A DNA stretch of 64,000 bases from NCBI GenBank assembly GCA_965216135.1, contig CBDCFL010000019.1:124001-188000 (forward strand), written 5' to 3'. Position 1 is the first letter of the stretch, and the number at the start of each line of letters is the position of its first letter. Of this stretch, positions 8,368 through 16,958 are shown one piece after another. This DNA is from CBDCFL01 sp965216135 (GTDB lineage Bacteria > Pseudomonadota > Alphaproteobacteria > Rhodobacterales > Rhodobacteraceae). Position numbers and translations under genes: made by a program. The notes under the pieces were generated by a model. It was given only the letters and a program-made list of their open reading frames with translations. It was not told the DNA's origin and did not search any database.

Positions 8368-9480
8368 CTAAGCCCCGACAAGTTCCTCGACCAGCAAGTT
8401 GCGAACGACTTCCATATCCACATCATCGCCAACAAATGCCTGCCCAATCCCGCGTGCAAGGACAAAACGGATCGCGCCGCGAAGCACTTTTTTGTCCTGT
8501 TGCATCAGGGCCAGCAGCCCGTTGGCATCGGGAAGCGCGCCGTCAATATCGGCAATCCGCGCGCGAAGCCCGAGGTTTTGCAGATGCGCGCGCACCCGGC
8601 TGGGTTCTTCCTGACTGACCAGTCCGAGCCGCGCCGAGAGATCAAACGCCAGCGCGCAGCCGATGGCCACCCCTTCGCCGTGCAGCAGGCGATCTGAATA
8701 GCCCGTCGCGGCCTCAAGCGCATGGCCAAAGGTGTGACCCAGATTGAGCAGCGCGCGTCCGGCCTGTTCGGTTTCGTCGTGCGACACAATATCAGCCTTC
8801 ATTTCGACGCACCGGTGAACCGCATAGGTTAGCGCATCCGGGTCACGCGCCAGCACCTGTGCGCCGTTTTGCTCTAGCCAGTCAAAGAAATCAGCATCGC
8901 CCAGCAGCCCGTATTTGACCACTTCGCCATAACCGGCGCGCAGATCGCGCGGGCCAAGCGTTTCGAGCAAGCCCGGATCGGCAAGCACCAGGCAGGGCTG
9001 GTGGAAGGCACCGATCAGATTTTTGCCATGGGTGGAATTGATCCCGGTCTTTCCACCGACCGAGCTGTCAACCTGGGCCAGCAAGGTGGTCGGTATCTGC
9101 ACGAGCCGGATGCCGCGGCGCATGATCGCGGCGGCAAACCCGGCCAAATCACCGATGACCCCGCCGCCGAGGGCGATGACGATATCGCCGCGCTCAAATT
9201 TCTCGGCGATCAGCCATTCGACGGTCTGGGTCAGATAGCGCCAGTCTTTGGTCGCTTCACCGGCGGGCAAGACAAGGGTTTTCGCTTCAACTGAAGCATC
9301 TTGAAGCGCATTCTTCAAGCTGTCCAAATGATGCACTGCGACATTTTCATCGCTGATAACGGCCACGACCGGCCGGTCCACAATGGCGGCGATATGGGCA
9401 CCGGCCCCGGCAATCAGGCCATCGCCGATATGAATGTCATAAGCGCGACCGGCCAGCGGAACATGAACGATCTCTGTCAT
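8368..9480 (-). CDS. aroB: 3-Dehydroquinate synthase
   Basis: The 370-residue protein contains the NAD-binding GGGVIGDLAGFAAA block, PTTLLAQVDSSVGGKTGIN, and the zinc ligands in the LNLGHTFGHALE region. AroB converts DAHP to 3-dehydroquinate, the second step of the shikimate pathway. Its ATG overlaps the TGA of aroK (ATGA), the common alphaproteobacterial aroK-aroB pair. The frame is complete. Confidence 0.97.
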   Translation of the reverse strand: MTEIVHVPLAGRAYDIHIGDGLIAGAGAHIAAIVDRPVVAVISDENVAVHHLDSLKNALQDASVEAKTLVLPAGEATKDWRYLTQTVEWLIAEKFERGDIVIALGGGVIGDLAGFAAAIMRRGIRLVQIPTTLLAQVDSSVGGKTGINSTHGKNLIGAFHQPCLVLADPGLLETLGPRDLRAGYGEVVKYGLLGDADFFDWLEQNGAQVLARDPDALTYAVHRCVEMKADIVSHDETEQAGRALLNLGHTFGHALEAATGYSDRLLHGEGVAIGCALAFDLSARLGLVSQEEPSRVRAHLQNLGLRARIADIDGALPDANGLLALMQQDKKVLRGAIRFVLARGIGQAFVGDDVDMEVVRNLLVEELVGA

Positions 9481-10028
9481 TTTTTGCGCCTAACCAAAAC
9501 ATCCGGCTTCGCGATCAATGCCGCGATCACGTTGTTGGCAATGTCTTCGATGGAATAGCTGGCATCAGCATCGACGGTCACCTCTGCATTTGCATAGACC
9601 GGATCGCGCGCTGTGCACAATTGTCGCAGCGTTTTGCGTGGGTTGTCGGTACGCAGGAGCGGGCGGGTGGATTTGTGTCTGACCCGTATCCACAACAGAT
9701 CGGCGTCCGCCCTGAGCCAGACCGCGATGCCGAGATCAGAAATCAGCTTGCGGTTTTCAGCCGCCAAGTAAGCGCCGCCCCCAGTGGACAAAATCGCCCG
9801 GTTTTCCGACATCAATCGCGCCAGTATCTGGGTTTCTTTCTGGCGAAAGAATCCCTCACCATCGCGGGCAAAAATCTCCGAAATCGACATATTTGCCGCC
9901 GCTTCAATTGCGTGATCGGAATCAAGAAATTTCGCGCCGACAAGGCGTGCGAGCGCGGTACCAACGGCGCTTTTGCCCGAACCCATCATCCCCACAAGGG
10001 CGACCGTCTTTTTCAGATCGTAATGCAA
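9477..10028 (-). CDS. aroK: Shikimate kinase
   Basis: The P-loop GMMGSGKS lies near the start, followed by LDSDHAIE, FFRQKE (substrate-binding Arg), LSTGGGAYL and the lid Arg in RPLLRTDNP, all typical of shikimate kinase. The open frame runs back to a TTG at 10133, but that gives an untypical N-terminal extension. The TTG at 10028 (LHYDLKKTVALVG) gives 183 residues, the usual length, so I chose it; no strong Shine-Dalgarno decides the point. It is translationally coupled to aroB. Confidence 0.92.
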   Translation of the reverse strand: MHYDLKKTVALVGMMGSGKSAVGTALARLVGAKFLDSDHAIEAAANMSISEIFARDGEGFFRQKETQILARLMSENRAILSTGGGAYLAAENRKLISDLGIAVWLRADADLLWIRVRHKSTRPLLRTDNPRKTLRQLCTARDPVYANAEVTVDADASYSIEDIANNVIAALIAKPDVLVRRKK

Positions 10029-10153
10029 ATTGGCGCTGGCCTGCCAAATATTGGAACTGCTGAATGGCGCGATGCCATAAAAAGTGCCATATAGGAAGAC
10101 AGGACCGCCGAAAGAGCGGGATTGAGGCGACAACCAGCGGCGGGAATAGCGCG

Positions 10154-10291
10154 ATGCTGAGCAGGTTTATCAAATTTATTCTGACTGTGTTGGTGCTGGC
10201 GGCGCTGGCGCTGATCGGGTTTGCGTATTTGGGCGATTTGTCGCCGGATCAATCGGAAATGCGACAGCAGGTGACGATTGACGTTAACTAA
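10154..10291 (+). CDS. Small single-pass membrane protein
   Basis: The 45-residue protein MLSRFIKF followed by ILTVLVLAALALIGFAYLG is one hydrophobic segment with a basic N-terminus and a short hydrophilic tail (SPDQSEMRQQVTIDVN). It sits divergent from aroK and overlaps the next gene by 14 bp, suggesting coupling. I do not recognise a family beyond a hypothetical membrane peptide conserved at this place in relatives (from memory of gene order, not a search). Confidence 0.6.
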   Translation: MLSRFIKFILTVLVLAALALIGFAYLGDLSPDQSEMRQQVTIDVN

Positions 10292-11819
10292 ACCGTTTGC
10301 TGCGCCAGCATTGGTGGGCCTTGCCCTGGCCCTTTGGCCATACATGGCCGCAGCCCAGTCGCCGTTGTCAGCAATCGATTGGCTGTCGGACAGTATTCGC
10401 ACGCCCGAGGTCATCGCCGAGCAGCCGCCAGGCGATATAGGCGCGGCGCTGCCCGGCGACATCACCGTCAATCCCATTGATGGGCCCAATGCCGAGGCGG
10501 TCGGGCTGTTGCCGGTGTCGGTCACCGGCCTGCCGGCGGATTTTTGGGCCAATTCGTCGGCCCGGGTGATCGCCCGGGCGCTGCGCCGTGACCGCGGCGA
10601 TGTATTGCCAGCAGTTGGTGATCTTATTTACCTGCTGCTGCTGGCCGAACTTGACCCGCCGCTGCCCGCAAGCGCGCAGCCCGAACTTCTTTTGGCGCGA
10701 ATAGATGCGCTTTTGGCGCTGGGCGCGGTTGAACAGGCCGACGCGCTATTGGATCGGGTCGGCGTGACCAGTCCCGAGATTTTCAGGCGCGCCTTTGACG
10801 TCGCGCTTTTGCTGCGGGCTGAAGATGAAGTTTGCGCCGAGCTTCGCTCATTGCCATCGCTGTCGCCGACGTTTCCGGCCCGTATCTTTTGTCTGGCGCG
10901 CGGCGGCGACTGGGCAGGGGCTGCACTGTCACTGGAAACCGGGCGCGCGCTTGGCTTTGTCACGCAAGACCAGGATGCGTTGTTGGCGCGGTTTCTTGAT
11001 CTGGGGCTTGATGAAACCACCGTTGCCCTGCCGCTGCCATCGCGGCCCAGCCCGCTTGAATTTCGCATGTACGAGGCTATCGGGCGGCCCTTGCCGACGA
11101 TCAATCTGCCGCGCGCATTCGCCCATTCCGATCTTCATGCCGCCAGCGGCTGGAAGAACCAGATCGAGGCGGCTGAGCGCCTGACGCGCACCGGCGCGAT
11201 TGATCCCAACCGGCTGATGGGAGCATACACCGACCGCAGACCGGCGGCCTCGGGCGGAGTTTGGGACAGGGCCGCCGCGATCCAGGCGCTCGACGGGGCG
11301 TTGTTGTCGCAACAGGCCAGCGCGATAAGTCCGGCACTGCAAACCGCCTGGGACCAGATGGCGCTGGTCGGGTTGGAAGTTGCCTTTGCCAAATATTATT
11401 GCCAGAGGTTGCGCTCGCGCCAATTGACCGCCTCGGCGGCGGCACTGCGGTTTCGTATCTGTCTGTTGGGAACCAGTGATCATCGCGCCCTGCGTTTGCC
11501 GCCCGGACCCGATGATGTTGATCGATTTGTCTTTGCCATTGCCCGAGGTGAGCCTTTGCCCACCGCGCCGCAAGGCACCCTTGGTCGGGCCATCCATGCC
11601 GGGTTCGCCGGTCGGGGCTATCCCGATCGCTTTAAGGGGCTGATGCGCGACGCCAAGAGTGGCGAAGCGGTGCTGCGCGCGGTCGATTTTCTGCAAGCAG
11701 GTGCCAGTGGTGATCTCGATGATCTGGCAGATGCGCTGATATTCCTGCGCGCCGCCGGTTTTGAGAATGTCGCGCGCCAAAGTGCAATTGAGCTGATGTT
11801 GTTGGATCGGCAGCGATGA
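10278..11819 (+). CDS. Conserved hypothetical secreted/periplasmic protein
   Basis: The 513-residue product starts at TTG 10278 and has a signal-peptide-like segment (PALVGLALALWPYMAAAQ) with likely cleavage after AAAQ or AAA. The mature part is Ala/Leu-rich and mostly helical in appearance, suggestive of a TPR-like or solenoid architecture, but I see no named domain. It lies between the small membrane gene (14-bp overlap) and xerD (ATGA overlap), so all three are likely one operon. Function unknown. Confidence 0.7.
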   Translation: MTLTKPFAAPALVGLALALWPYMAAAQSPLSAIDWLSDSIRTPEVIAEQPPGDIGAALPGDITVNPIDGPNAEAVGLLPVSVTGLPADFWANSSARVIARALRRDRGDVLPAVGDLIYLLLLAELDPPLPASAQPELLLARIDALLALGAVEQADALLDRVGVTSPEIFRRAFDVALLLRAEDEVCAELRSLPSLSPTFPARIFCLARGGDWAGAALSLETGRALGFVTQDQDALLARFLDLGLDETTVALPLPSRPSPLEFRMYEAIGRPLPTINLPRAFAHSDLHAASGWKNQIEAAERLTRTGAIDPNRLMGAYTDRRPAASGGVWDRAAAIQALDGALLSQQASAISPALQTAWDQMALVGLEVAFAKYYCQRLRSRQLTASAAALRFRICLLGTSDHRALRLPPGPDDVDRFVFAIARGEPLPTAPQGTLGRAIHAGFAGRGYPDRFKGLMRDAKSGEAVLRAVDFLQAGASGDLDDLADALIFLRAAGFENVARQSAIELMLLDRQR

Positions 11820-12751
11820 GCACCACTGCGGCGCGCATCATGACGCTGTTCCTCGATGCGCTCGCCGCCGAGCAGGGCGCTTCAGCAAACACGCTGGCGG
11901 CCTATGCGCGCGATCTGACCGGTTTTTGTGATTGGCTCGAGGGGCAGCTGCTGACGCTGGAAACCTGCGATAAGCAGGCCATTGAGCGATACGCGATCTA
12001 TTGCGACGCTCAGGGTCTGGCGCAATCTACGCGCGCCAGGCGGTTATCGGCGATCCGCCAGCTCTTTGGTTTCATGTATTCAGAGGCACTGCGGCCCGAC
12101 AACCCGGCCCTGCGCATTCGTGGGCCCGGACGCGCCAAATCGCTGCCAAAAACGCTGAGCGAGCGCGAGGTGACACAGCTATTGGAGGCGGCGCAAAAGG
12201 CGGGGCGCAATTCAGGCGAATGGTTGCGCAATACCTGCCTGCTTGAGCTGCTTTATGCGACCGGAATGCGGGTCAGCGAGCTGGTCAGCCTGCCGGCTGC
12301 CGCCGCGCGGGGCGATCCGTCCGTCCTATTGGTGCGCGGCAAGGGGGGCAAGGAACGCATTGTGCCGCTATCCGCCCCGGCGCGCCTGGCGCTTGCGGAC
12401 TGGCTGGTGCGCCGGGACCGCGATGACGAACTGGCGGCAAAGGATGGCGGCAGCGCCTCAGCATTTCTGTTTCCCTCGCGCGGCAAGTCCGGGCATCTGA
12501 CACGGCACGGGTTTTATCTTGCGATCAAGAGCATGGCGGTGGTGGCGGGAATATCGCCAGCCAAAGTCTCGCCGCATGTTCTGAGGCACGCATTCGCGAC
12601 CCATCTTTTGGCCAACGGTGCCGATCTGCGGTCGATCCAGACATTGCTCGGCCATGTGGATATATCGACGACCGAAATTTACACGCATGTCCTGGACGAA
12701 AAGCTGGCGGAACTGGTCCTGAACCACCATCCGCTGGCCAAAGGCGACTAA
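11816..12751 (+). CDS. xerD: Tyrosine site-specific recombinase XerD
   Basis: The 311-residue protein has an N-terminal SAM-like core-binding domain (about 1-95) and a catalytic domain with the tyrosine-recombinase residues: Arg in TGMRVSEL, Lys in GKGGKER, HVLRHAF (H-x-x-R), LGHVDISTTEIYTHV (His and nucleophile Tyr). With XerC it resolves chromosome dimers at dif. Its start overlaps the upstream stop. The single chromosomal copy, normal length and location beside aroKB favour XerD over a phage integrase. Confidence 0.93.
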   Translation: MSTTAARIMTLFLDALAAEQGASANTLAAYARDLTGFCDWLEGQLLTLETCDKQAIERYAIYCDAQGLAQSTRARRLSAIRQLFGFMYSEALRPDNPALRIRGPGRAKSLPKTLSEREVTQLLEAAQKAGRNSGEWLRNTCLLELLYATGMRVSELVSLPAAAARGDPSVLLVRGKGGKERIVPLSAPARLALADWLVRRDRDDELAAKDGGSASAFLFPSRGKSGHLTRHGFYLAIKSMAVVAGISPAKVSPHVLRHAFATHLLANGADLRSIQTLLGHVDISTTEIYTHVLDEKLAELVLNHHPLAKGD

Positions 12752-13494
12752 AGCGACCAGCCGCCGTCGATGATATGGGCCTGACCGGTGGTGAACCCGG
12801 CCTCGTCTGATGCAAGGTAAACCGCGAGCGCAGCAATTTCTTCGCTGGTCGCGATGCGCCCCATGGGCTGGCGGGCAATGAAGGCTTTCATCGCGGCCTC
12901 ATAATCGCCGGTCTGTTGCAGGCGTTCGTGCAACGACGGGCTGTCGACGGTTCCCGGGCAGATGGCGTTGCAGCGGATGGACTGGGTGACATAGTCAATC
13001 GCGACCGATTTGGTCAGACCGATCACAGCCGCCTTGGTGGCGCCATAGATGAAACGGTTCGGCGCGCTGATGATCGATGAGACCGCCGACGACATGTTGA
13101 TTATCGATCCGCCGCCGCGCTGGATCATGCCGGGCAACGCCGCCTGGATCGTTCTGAACATTGATTTCACGTTCAGATCAAAGGCGAAATCCCAATCTTC
13201 ATCGGTTGCGTCCAGAACGGTTCCACTGTGGACAAAACCCGCGCAGTTGAACAGAATGTCGGGTTTGGCGCGTTCGACCCCGACGCTGACCGAAACCTCG
13301 TCACGGACATCCAGACCGAAGGTTTCGATGTGGCTGTCCGCCTCGTCGGAGATGCCGGCAAGTTTGTCCGAATCAAAGTCGGTGGCGCAGACCGTTGCGC
13401 CTTTGCGGGCCATGGCGATGGCGGTGGCCCGGCCAATGCCCTGGCCCGCCGCGGTTACCAGGGCGCGCTTACCCTCAAGACGCTGAGTGGCCAT
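12748..13494 (-). CDS. SDR family oxidoreductase
   Basis: From ATG 13494 (MATQRLEGKRALVTAAGQGIG) the protein has 248 residues with the Rossmann TAAGQGIG motif, NCAG, catalytic Ser in NMSSAVS and the YGATK Tyr-Lys pair, and ends GGWSL. It is a classical NAD(P)-dependent short-chain dehydrogenase; the closest pattern I recall is the DHRS6 / 2-keto-3-deoxy-L-fuconate dehydrogenase group, but the substrate is not certain. It converges on xerD with a 4-bp overlap. IS5 lies just upstream of its promoter region. Confidence 0.85.
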   Translation of the reverse strand: MATQRLEGKRALVTAAGQGIGRATAIAMARKGATVCATDFDSDKLAGISDEADSHIETFGLDVRDEVSVSVGVERAKPDILFNCAGFVHSGTVLDATDEDWDFAFDLNVKSMFRTIQAALPGMIQRGGGSIINMSSAVSSIISAPNRFIYGATKAAVIGLTKSVAIDYVTQSIRCNAICPGTVDSPSLHERLQQTGDYEAAMKAFIARQPMGRIATSEEIAALAVYLASDEAGFTTGQAHIIDGGWSL

Positions 13495-13579
13495 ATGCAC
13501 CTCCGCCACAAATTTCGCGGCAGATCAGAGCATGGGTATGAGCCATGCGCAATGATGGAATTATTCAGGAGTTTGCTAG

Positions 13580-14415
13580 GGGGTGTTGACGTTCATCGTG
13601 TTTGAATGACGATTGCAGCAAGCGAGATGAATGCTTTGAAGCTGTCATCTGTTTTGCAGGAACGCATTGCGATCCCTCTGTATTCCTTCAGCTTTCCGAA
13701 GAAGTTTTCGACCAGGTGACGCCATTTGTAGGTGTGGCGGTCGAACTCCGCCGGGAAGCGGCGGTTTGATTTTGGAGGGATTACCGGCTCGATCCCGGCA
13801 CTGGTCAGCGCTTCGCGCAGCCAGTTCGCGTCGAAGGCACGGTCGGCGAGAAACTGGTCGCAGGTGAGGCCCTCGATCAGTGCGGCGGTACCCCGCAGGT
13901 CATGCGCCTGACCGGGCAGAAGGCGGAAGTCGATCAGATTGCCGAGCGCGTCCGTCAGAGCCATGATCTTTGTCGTTATCCCGCCGCGAGAGCGTCCGAT
14001 GGCTTGGCTTTGAGTCCCCCTTTTGCGCCCTGACCGTGTCGGTGGACTTTGACGATACTACCGTCGATCATCGTGTATTCGAAGTCTGCATCTTCGGCTA
14101 ATACCCTGAACATACGATAGAAAGCGTCGGCCCTCACCCACCTTCGGAAGCGCTTGAACACGCTGTTCCAGCGCCCGAACTCTTCCGGCAGGTCGCGCCA
14201 GGGCATCCGGTCCGCGAGATCCAGAGAACTGCCTCGACAAACCGGCGCGGGTCAGGGCCGGTGCGACCGGGGTCGCATTCCCGGCCAAGGCAGTGCGGTG
14301 CGATGACAGCCCATTGGGCGTCGGTCAGAACTGTGCGGATCAAGGCTGCTCTCCTCTGTTTGCAACCTTGAATCAATCATCAGCCGATTTGGGAATCCCT
14401 AAACGTCAACAAGCC
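13580..14415 (-). mobile_element. IS5 family (IS427-like) insertion sequence
   Basis: The ends GGGGTGTTGACGTTC (13580) and, inverted, GGCTTGTTGACGTTT (14415) form imperfect terminal repeats, and CTAG flanks both sides (13576-13579 and 14416-14419), a 4-bp target duplication. The transposase frame (minus strand, 14376 to 13593) is split into three overlapping frames. It inserted between the SDR gene and the DUF882 gene; the right-hand CTAG copy supplies the last bases of the DUF882 stop codon. Confidence 0.88.
13593..14376 (-). pseudogene. IS5/IS427 transposase, two frame breaks
   Basis: The product pieces read LTDAQWAVIAPHCLG...AVLWISRTGCP, then PWRDLPEEFGRWNSVFKRFRRW...GLKAK, then GGITTKIMALTDALGN...LVENFFGKLKEYRGIAMR, the two-part IS427 transposase with its DDE motif region. 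The second break (near 13985) is where IS427 elements normally use a programmed shift between orfA and orfB; the first (near 14197) looks like a one-base deletion, so the copy is probably inactive. Confidence 0.8.
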
Positions 14416-14985
14416 CTAGCTGCGCCAGGTGCGGATTGGCCCGCAATCCATATGCACGAAATTCGACCGCCCATAGCGGCCAACGCCACCAGCGGCACAG
14501 GATGCCGCGGCTTTGGCCATTTGCGTGACCGATCGCGAAGCCAGCCGCAGATCAGCCGCCTGCCCTTTGACGTGCAGCGAGTTGCGCGCAACCGAGCGCG
14601 AACGGGAGCGCAGCATCGCATTGGTCTTGGCCGTCCGGTAACCAGACAACAGATTATACGGCTCACTTACCCCCAGCAGACGGTGCGTCGCCGCCATGAT
14701 GTCAATCGCGCGGGTGTCGATGTTGATCCTGTCGCCAGTGCGCCAGTCGCGCATGAAGTGATCGATTTCCCTCAGCGCCGCAGGTATGTATTTGCCGTCG
14801 ATCCAGTAGATCGTGTTGACGCTTTCACCGGTGCGACCGGAATACATGCGCAATTGACGAAAATCGCCTGCTCCGCGTGTGATGCTGAATGCGTTGGCGA
14901 AAGATGGTGCGGCAATCAAACTGGTGGCAGCAAAGGCACCCAAAAGTGCACGTCGAGAGATTGTTCCAGAATCGCCGGGTGTCAT
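14416..14985 (-). CDS. DUF882 family (YcbK-like, peptidase M15-type) exported protein
   Basis: The protein opens with a Tat-type signal: SRRALLGAFAATSLIAAPSFANA. Mature features include YLLSGYRT-like sequence (YNLLSGYRTAKTNAML), SLHVKGQAADLR and GRSNFVHMDCG, the zinc/peptidase M15-like DUF882 pattern, so it is likely a periplasmic murein-modifying or -binding protein. Start at ATG 14985 or 14991 (189-191 residues). It is divergent from an L,D-transpeptidase gene, a common pairing. Its TAG stop is the first three bases of the duplicated CTAG beside IS5, so the reading frame survived the insertion. Confidence 0.85.
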   Translation of the reverse strand: MTPGDSGTISRRALLGAFAATSLIAAPSFANAFSITRGAGDFRQLRMYSGRTGESVNTIYWIDGKYIPAALREIDHFMRDWRTGDRINIDTRAIDIMAATHRLLGVSEPYNLLSGYRTAKTNAMLRSRSRSVARNSLHVKGQAADLRLASRSVTQMAKAAASCAAGGVGRYGRSNFVHMDCGPIRTWRS

Positions 14986-15303
14986 GCGCACATCGCTGCC
15001 TTATCCACTGTCTCGGCTGACAACGTCCCTGTTGTCGACCGATGCTCATCCCCAAGTGCATTGCGCTTTTGGCACAAACCGGTCTTCGAACCAAGTCTGA
15101 GATGATTAAAATGCTCCATCCTTTTGAAAATCGGCGGAATTCTGCCAGTTTCGCGGTTCTGCCAGCGCGTCGCGCCTTATGGCTTGTCCGTTGCCGATCT
15201 GTAACACATGACCGTGTTTGCAGAAACGTGAACGACTGCGGCCTAAATATTTTCACTTTTCTATCCTAAGAGTCTGATCGTCCTCGTGCCGGTTTGGTGT
15301 TTT
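14986..15303. other. Divergent intergenic region between DUF882 and L,D-transpeptidase genes
   Basis: About 310 bp separate the two divergent cell-wall genes. It must hold promoters for both, and an A+T-richer stretch (CTAAATATTTTCACTTTTC, about 15242-15260) lies just upstream of the transpeptidase start. I see no ORF with coding character and no clear hairpin terminator. A single TTATCCACT (15001) resembles a DnaA box but stands alone. Confidence 0.4.
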
Positions 15304-16902
15304 ATGCGCAAAGTTGCCGTCTACCTTAATCTGCTGATCCTATTTGTGCTGATTGCCGGCGGGCCAACCGCCGCGGCGGCCAAAAGTTCGGTCGCATTCA
15401 AACAGGCGCTGGCCGAGGCTGTCGCCTCTGACCGGGACGTTCTGGCGTTTTATCAGGGCAACGGGTTTGAACCCATCTGGACGGGCCGCGACCGCGACGA
15501 CAGAAAACGCCGACAGGCATTGATCGAGGTGCTGGCGAATGTCGCCGACCACGCGTTGCCGGTTGCGCGTTATCAATTCGACGATCTGTCGGTAAATCTG
15601 CGCAGCATCCGCAATGATCGTGATCTTGGCATGGCTGAGGCGGCATTTACGCAGTTGTTTCTTAAATATGCCCGCGACGTTCAATCCGGTCTGTTGAAGC
15701 CATCGCGCGTCGATGTGCTGATCGCCAGAAAAGTTCCGCTGCGCGACCGCCAGCAGATACTGGAGGCGTTTGCGCTGTCCACACCTGCAGCTTTCATGCG
15801 GCAACTTCCGCCGCAAAGTGTTGAATACAACCGGTTGATGAAGCACAAGATTATTATGGAACGGGTCGTCGAGCGCGGCGGTTGGGGGCCGCGCGTTCCG
15901 TCGGGAAAATATCAACCCGGCGATCAGGGTTCCGGCGTCATTTCGCTGCGCAATCGGCTGATCGCAATGGGATATATGGAGCGCAGTGCCAAGGCGGCCT
16001 TTGGGCGTGAACTCAGCGCCGGGGTCATCGCATTTCAGCAGGCCCACGGGCTGGCAGCCGACGGCGTGGCCGGTCAGGGCACGATTGAGGCGATCAACGT
16101 TTCCGCCCGGGCGCGGCTTGGTTCGATCCTGGCCGCAATGGAGCGCGAACGCTGGACCAACATGCCCAGGGGTGCGCGGCACGTCATCGTCAATATCCCG
16201 GACTTTTCTGCCTCGATCATCGACAACGGCCAGGTCACGTTTAAAACCCGAGCGGTCGTCGGTGCCAACGAGGATGACCGCCGCACGCCGGAATTTTCCG
16301 ACCAGATCGAATATATGGTGCTCAATCCCAGCTGGTTCGTGCCGCGCTCGATCACCGTCACCGAATACCTGCCGCTGCTGCAGGAAGACCGGACCGCCGT
16401 ATCCAATCTTAACCTGATCGACGACACCGGCACGATCATCAGCCGCTTCGGCATAAACTTTAACGCGTATACCGAAGAAGATTTTCCGTTCGACCTGAAA
16501 GAGCCGCCCTCGCAGGGGAACGCCTTGGGTCTGGTCAAATTCATGTTCCCCAACCGGTATAATATCTACCTGCACGACACACCGGCCAAGCGGCTTTTCG
16601 GCTTTCAGCGCCGCGCTTTCAGCCACGGCTGCATCCGCCTCGCAGAACCGTTTGAGTTTGCCTATGCCCTGCTGGCCCGCCAAAGCAGCGACCCGCGCGG
16701 CGTGTTCCATAGTCTGTTGGCGACCCGGCAAGAAGCGACCCTCTATATTAACGAACGCGTGCCGGTTCACCTGATCTACCGCACCGCATTTACCGACGCG
16801 CGCGGGCAAATACACTTTCGCGGCGACATCTATCGGCGCGACTTCAAGATAGTAAGCGCGCTGGTCCGCGCCGGGGTGGCCATACCTGCGCCCGGCAGCT
16901 AG
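15304..16902 (+). CDS. L,D-transpeptidase (YcbB-like)
   Basis: From ATG 15304 (MRKVAVYLNLLILFVLIAGG) the product has about 532 residues: signal peptide, a scaffold domain (roughly 40-200), a peptidoglycan-binding-1 domain (about 208-268, VISLRNRLIAMGY...GVIAFQQAHGLAADG), and a YkuD catalytic domain ending in SHGCIRL with nucleophile Cys at about residue 443. It forms 3-3 meso-DAP crosslinks in the periplasm using tetrapeptide donors. Its divergent neighbour DUF882 probably acts on the same polymer. Frame intact. Confidence 0.95.
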   Translation: MRKVAVYLNLLILFVLIAGGPTAAAAKSSVAFKQALAEAVASDRDVLAFYQGNGFEPIWTGRDRDDRKRRQALIEVLANVADHALPVARYQFDDLSVNLRSIRNDRDLGMAEAAFTQLFLKYARDVQSGLLKPSRVDVLIARKVPLRDRQQILEAFALSTPAAFMRQLPPQSVEYNRLMKHKIIMERVVERGGWGPRVPSGKYQPGDQGSGVISLRNRLIAMGYMERSAKAAFGRELSAGVIAFQQAHGLAADGVAGQGTIEAINVSARARLGSILAAMERERWTNMPRGARHVIVNIPDFSASIIDNGQVTFKTRAVVGANEDDRRTPEFSDQIEYMVLNPSWFVPRSITVTEYLPLLQEDRTAVSNLNLIDDTGTIISRFGINFNAYTEEDFPFDLKEPPSQGNALGLVKFMFPNRYNIYLHDTPAKRLFGFQRRAFSHGCIRLAEPFEFAYALLARQSSDPRGVFHSLLATRQEATLYINERVPVHLIYRTAFTDARGQIHFRGDIYRRDFKIVSALVRAGVAIPAPGS

Positions 16903-16958
16903 AGCTTGATCGGCGCTGGCTCATCAATCCGGTCTGCGCCGCGAGTTGGAGCAGCCCA

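Noticed and set aside
10929..11780. 283-codon frame antisense to the hypothetical exported protein at 10.3-11.8 kb
   Set aside because: The forward frame has a signal peptide and overlaps both neighbours in operon style; the reverse has no support.
15001..15009. TTATCCACT as a DnaA box / origin
   Set aside because: A single near-match with no cluster of boxes, no AT-rich unwinding region and no dnaA or hemE neighbours.
15340..16815. 491-codon open frame antisense to the L,D-transpeptidase
   Set aside because: It is a GC-rich shadow: the plus-strand protein has full domain structure, whereas this frame gives no recognisable motif and lacks a ribosome site.
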